Assembly (NCBI RefSeq): GCF_009183365.2 | Contig: NZ_CP068230.1 | Span: forward strand, 4,555,001 to 4,619,000 | DNA: 64,000 bases | Reading direction: 5' to 3' | DNA from: Shewanella algae | GTDB lineage: Bacteria > Pseudomonadota > Gammaproteobacteria > Enterobacterales > Shewanellaceae | In this document: one piece after another, positions 61,896-64,000 of the stretch | How the letters are laid out: every line of letters begins with the position of its first letter | Numbering within the stretch: the first letter of the stretch is position 1 | Notes under the pieces: generated by a model | What the model saw: the letters and a program-made list of their open reading frames with translations, nothing else | The model's database searches: none | What the model was told of the DNA's origin: nothing | Program-made: the position numbers and the translations under genes

Positions 61896-62873
61896 ATGCA
61901 CAGACTCAAGAGCCGTATCATCAGAGAGTGGGATTTCAACCACAAAGGCTGGTTGCTGGAGGCCGCACGCTTCCTGGCACCGCAGTTATTGGCGCTGACT
62001 CTGTGGGACGAGTCAGAGCGTAAGCCGCTGCTGGCCATTTGGCCTACCGAGGCGGACTCCCCCAGCTTGCTGCTGGATCTCACCCAATTTAAGGGGCATC
62101 CCCAGGTCTGTCTCTGGCATCAACAACTCACCTTGGTGGATGAAACCGGGCTCTGGATCTGGGATTCACTGACAGAAGATAAGGCGCAGCACTACCCCTT
62201 TGCCAATCCGGATGTGCTTTCCATGACTGTGGAGCAGCAACACTTCCACTTTCTGCCATTGCAGCTTTGCCCGCTGGATGACAATCAACTGCTGCTGCGA
62301 ATGAGTTCCCCCAATACCCGTAAGGGCCGAGCCATTTCCTGGTTATTTATCAAGGATGATCAGTGTCACTTGGTCAACAGATACAAGGAGCCGGATGAAC
62401 CTGAGCTCACCGCCTTAAAGCCGGGCAGCCCACACTGGCTGGAAGAGATCCAGGTATGTGACAGGCAGATTTTCTGCCTCTGTCAGGGGCAGTCTGCAGC
62501 GGACAGTCAAGAGACAATATTGGCAGAGTACAGATATGGCCTGCCGGACAGCCTATTTGGCAAGCTTTCCAAAATGCTCGGCAGTGGTCAGGAAAAAGAT
62601 CTGCTCTTGCAATCGTCTCGCCTTCTGGCGCCCGGCAGCGCCCGTTTCAGCAATTGTGGGACACAGCTGTGGTTAAGAACCAAGGGCAACAATCGCTTCG
62701 AGTGTCATCCACTGGCCGAGGAGCAAAGCGCCTTTGAACTGGCACTAACCCAGGTTCAAAGTCTCGGTGACATCAAACCGGCCAAGGCTCAGGTCAGCTT
62801 TATGGATGACAGGCTGTTTGTCGTGAACGACAAACGCAGGCTGAACTTGTGTGAAGTTCAAGCCCCAAAGTAA
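61896..62873 (+). CDS. Hypothetical protein, possibly beta-propeller-like
   Basis: The 325-residue protein has no signal peptide or membrane span. The sequence is a run of short strands with repeated aromatic-rich turns (LLDLTQFKGHPQVCLWHQQLTLVDETGLWIWDSL, later QLWLRTKGNNRFECHPL), which suggests a propeller or other all-beta fold. I recognise no family. It stands alone, preceded by about 280 bases without a gene and followed by a terminator that faces the other strand. Confidence 0.65.
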   Translation: MHRLKSRIIREWDFNHKGWLLEAARFLAPQLLALTLWDESERKPLLAIWPTEADSPSLLLDLTQFKGHPQVCLWHQQLTLVDETGLWIWDSLTEDKAQHYPFANPDVLSMTVEQQHFHFLPLQLCPLDDNQLLLRMSSPNTRKGRAISWLFIKDDQCHLVNRYKEPDEPELTALKPGSPHWLEEIQVCDRQIFCLCQGQSAADSQETILAEYRYGLPDSLFGKLSKMLGSGQEKDLLLQSSRLLAPGSARFSNCGTQLWLRTKGNNRFECHPLAEEQSAFELALTQVQSLGDIKPAKAQVSFMDDRLFVVNDKRRLNLCEVQAPK

Positions 62874-62895
62874 AAGCGCGTATGCAGAATGATAT

Positions 62896-62921
62896 AAAAA
62901 GCCACCTCAATTGAGGTGGCT
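62896..62921 (-). terminator. Intrinsic terminator of the M16 protease gene
   Basis: A perfect palindrome, AGCCACCTCAA/TTGAGGTGGCT, ends in five Ts on the minus strand, 20 bases after the stop. Confidence 0.8.
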
Positions 62922-62941
62922 GTCTGATTAAGTTGACCGGG

Positions 62942-64000
62942 TTAACCGCCGAAACCGACATCCTTGATATCGACCCGGGTCACCTCGCCATACTTGGCCG
63001 CTATCGGGGCTATCTTGTCGCCGCTGCCAATCAGCACCATCTGCAACTTATCCTTGGGGAAGTAGCTATCGACCAACTGCTTGGTCTGCGCCAGAGTCAG
63101 TCCATCCACCCGTTGCTGGAATTGATTGATATAGGACTCATCAAAACCGTACAGGTACATGTCTGACAGCAGACCGGCCAACTGGCCGCTGGTTTCAAAC
63201 TTGGGCGGGAACTGGCCTTTGACGTAGGCCTTGGCTGAATCCAGAGTCTGCTGATCTATCCCTTTCTGCCACAGGCGGCTGTAGGTCTTGAGTGCCAAGT
63301 CAATGGCTTCCTCTGTAGTAGCCGACTTGGTGAAAGTACTGATCATAAACACCCCTGAGTCACGATAGGGAACGAAACCCGAGCGCGCGCCATAGGTCAA
63401 ACCGGCATTCACCCTCAGCTCATCGTTGAGCCAGGAGGTAAAACGGCCACCGAGTATGCTGTTGACCACAGTCAGGCCCACATAGTCAGGGTTATCCTGA
63501 GTCACACCCAGGCCACCTATGGTGAAGGTGGTCTCTATCGCGTCCGACTTATCCACCAGCAAGACTCGGCTGGCAGACAGAGTCGGCAGCCCCTGCTTGA
63601 GGTCAACGGCACGCAGCGATTCACTGTTGCTCCATTGACCGAATGCCGCCTGCAGCTTGGCCTTCATCTGTGCCGGGTCGAAATCGCCCACCACGCTGAT
63701 AGCGGTATTGGCCGGTTGATAGTAGCCCTTGTGGAAGGCTCTCAGCTGGTTGACCGTCAACTGGGACACAGACTCACTGGTTCCCGAAGTGGCATTGCCA
63801 TAAGGATGCTGACCGAAGACCAACTTGTTGAAGTAGCGCCCAATCACGGACTTGGGACTCTCTTTCTCCTGCGCCAGCTCGGCGACTCTGCGGCTCTTGA
63901 GTTTATCAAATTCGGTGGCATCAAAGTCGGGACGGGTCAGCACATCGGCAAACAATCCCAGCATGGTATCGGAGTCTTTGGCCATAAAATCGGCGCTGAG
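62942..64000 (-). CDS. M16-family peptidase, C-terminal half (gene runs off the window)
   Basis: The frame is open to the window edge, so the start and the N-terminal HxxEH zinc-binding half are outside. The visible 352 codons hold the end of the first half (SADFMAKDSDTMLGLFADVLTRPDFDATEFDKLKSRRVAELAQ) and the inactive second M16 domain (FGQHPYGNATSGT, then GLGVTQDNPDYVGLTVVNSILGGRFTSWLNDELRVNAGLTYGARSGF). The Tyr-Gly region near GLTYGARSGF and the Arg nearby are typical substrate contacts. It is a periplasmic or membrane-linked zinc peptidase, as for other pitrilysin-like pairs. Confidence 0.88.
   Translation of the reverse strand, partial: LSADFMAKDSDTMLGLFADVLTRPDFDATEFDKLKSRRVAELAQEKESPKSVIGRYFNKLVFGQHPYGNATSGTSESVSQLTVNQLRAFHKGYYQPANTAISVVGDFDPAQMKAKLQAAFGQWSNSESLRAVDLKQGLPTLSASRVLLVDKSDAIETTFTIGGLGVTQDNPDYVGLTVVNSILGGRFTSWLNDELRVNAGLTYGARSGFVPYRDSGVFMISTFTKSATTEEAIDLALKTYSRLWQKGIDQQTLDSAKAYVKGQFPPKFETSGQLAGLLSDMYLYGFDESYINQFQQRVDGLTLAQTKQLVDSYFPKDKLQMVLIGSGDKIAPIAAKYGEVTRVDIKDVGFGG

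Overview
The window looks like a chromosomal segment of a marine or estuarine Shewanella (gamma-proteobacterium, moderately GC-rich, roughly mid-50s % GC by eye). The evidence is gene content and order: cpxP/fieF next to cpxRA, yihY-pip-dtd-yiiD, glnA and ntrBC carrying NtrC sites, Tat-exported flavoprotein plus small tetraheme cytochrome, and a periplasmic DddY-type DMSP lyase. I see no rRNA, tRNA, CRISPR array, insertion sequence or prophage.

Layout. (1) 1-11806: distal part of an aryl polyene (APE) pigment operon, eleven tightly overlapping plus-strand genes: acyltransferase (cut by the window edge), MIO-type aromatic ammonia-lyase, hot-dog thioesterase, LolA-like lipoprotein, MMPL exporter, a FAD protein with halogenase motifs, a DUF3261 lipoprotein, ketosynthase, dehydratase, ketoreductase and a second ketosynthase. 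(2) 11890-17254: GAF/HD-GYP protein, rhodanese, azoR and the yihY-pip-dtd-thioesterase operon. (3) 17437-24265: two small envelope genes, a membrane polyferredoxin, and an XdhC/MocA/2Fe-2S/Moco operon for a Tat-exported molybdenum hydroxylase. (4) 24300-42150: LysR, MATE, typA, glnA with a full sigma-54/NtrC control region, a split-Soret-like cytochrome, transporters, a yqhD-type reductase, and ntrBC with its own NtrC site. (5) 42223-46605: outer-membrane barrel, fieF, cpxP-like gene and cpxRA with a perfect CpxR box between them. (6) 46583-53104: TetR and LysR regulators, dddY, a periplasmic flavoprotein reductase with tetraheme cytochrome, and acuI. (7) 53313-64000: AcoR-like sigma-54 activator divergent from an exaC-type aldehyde dehydrogenase with a sigma-54 promoter, a TonB receptor, trmL, three poorly known genes and a partial M16 protease.

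The most interesting unit is region 6. The protein at 48285-49529 carries the metal/catalytic pattern of the DMSP lyase DddY (H276, E280, Y282, H350). Upstream in the same orientation is a flavoprotein that keeps the core fumarate-reductase residues but appears to have lost those that bind the second carboxylate, together with its tetraheme partner. Acrylate, the DddY product, is a monocarboxylate, so the set reads as DMSP to acrylate plus DMS in the periplasm, then acrylate to propionate as an electron sink, with AcuI handling acryloyl-CoA in the cytoplasm. A palindrome TTGGAA-N4-TTCCAA occurs upstream of both dddY and the flavoprotein gene and suggests a common regulator. A plus-strand intrinsic terminator in the 424-base gap beside acuI has no gene in front of it and may end a small RNA.

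All coordinates, motifs and alignments were read by eye. Family assignments rest on remembered sequences and motifs, not on searches.
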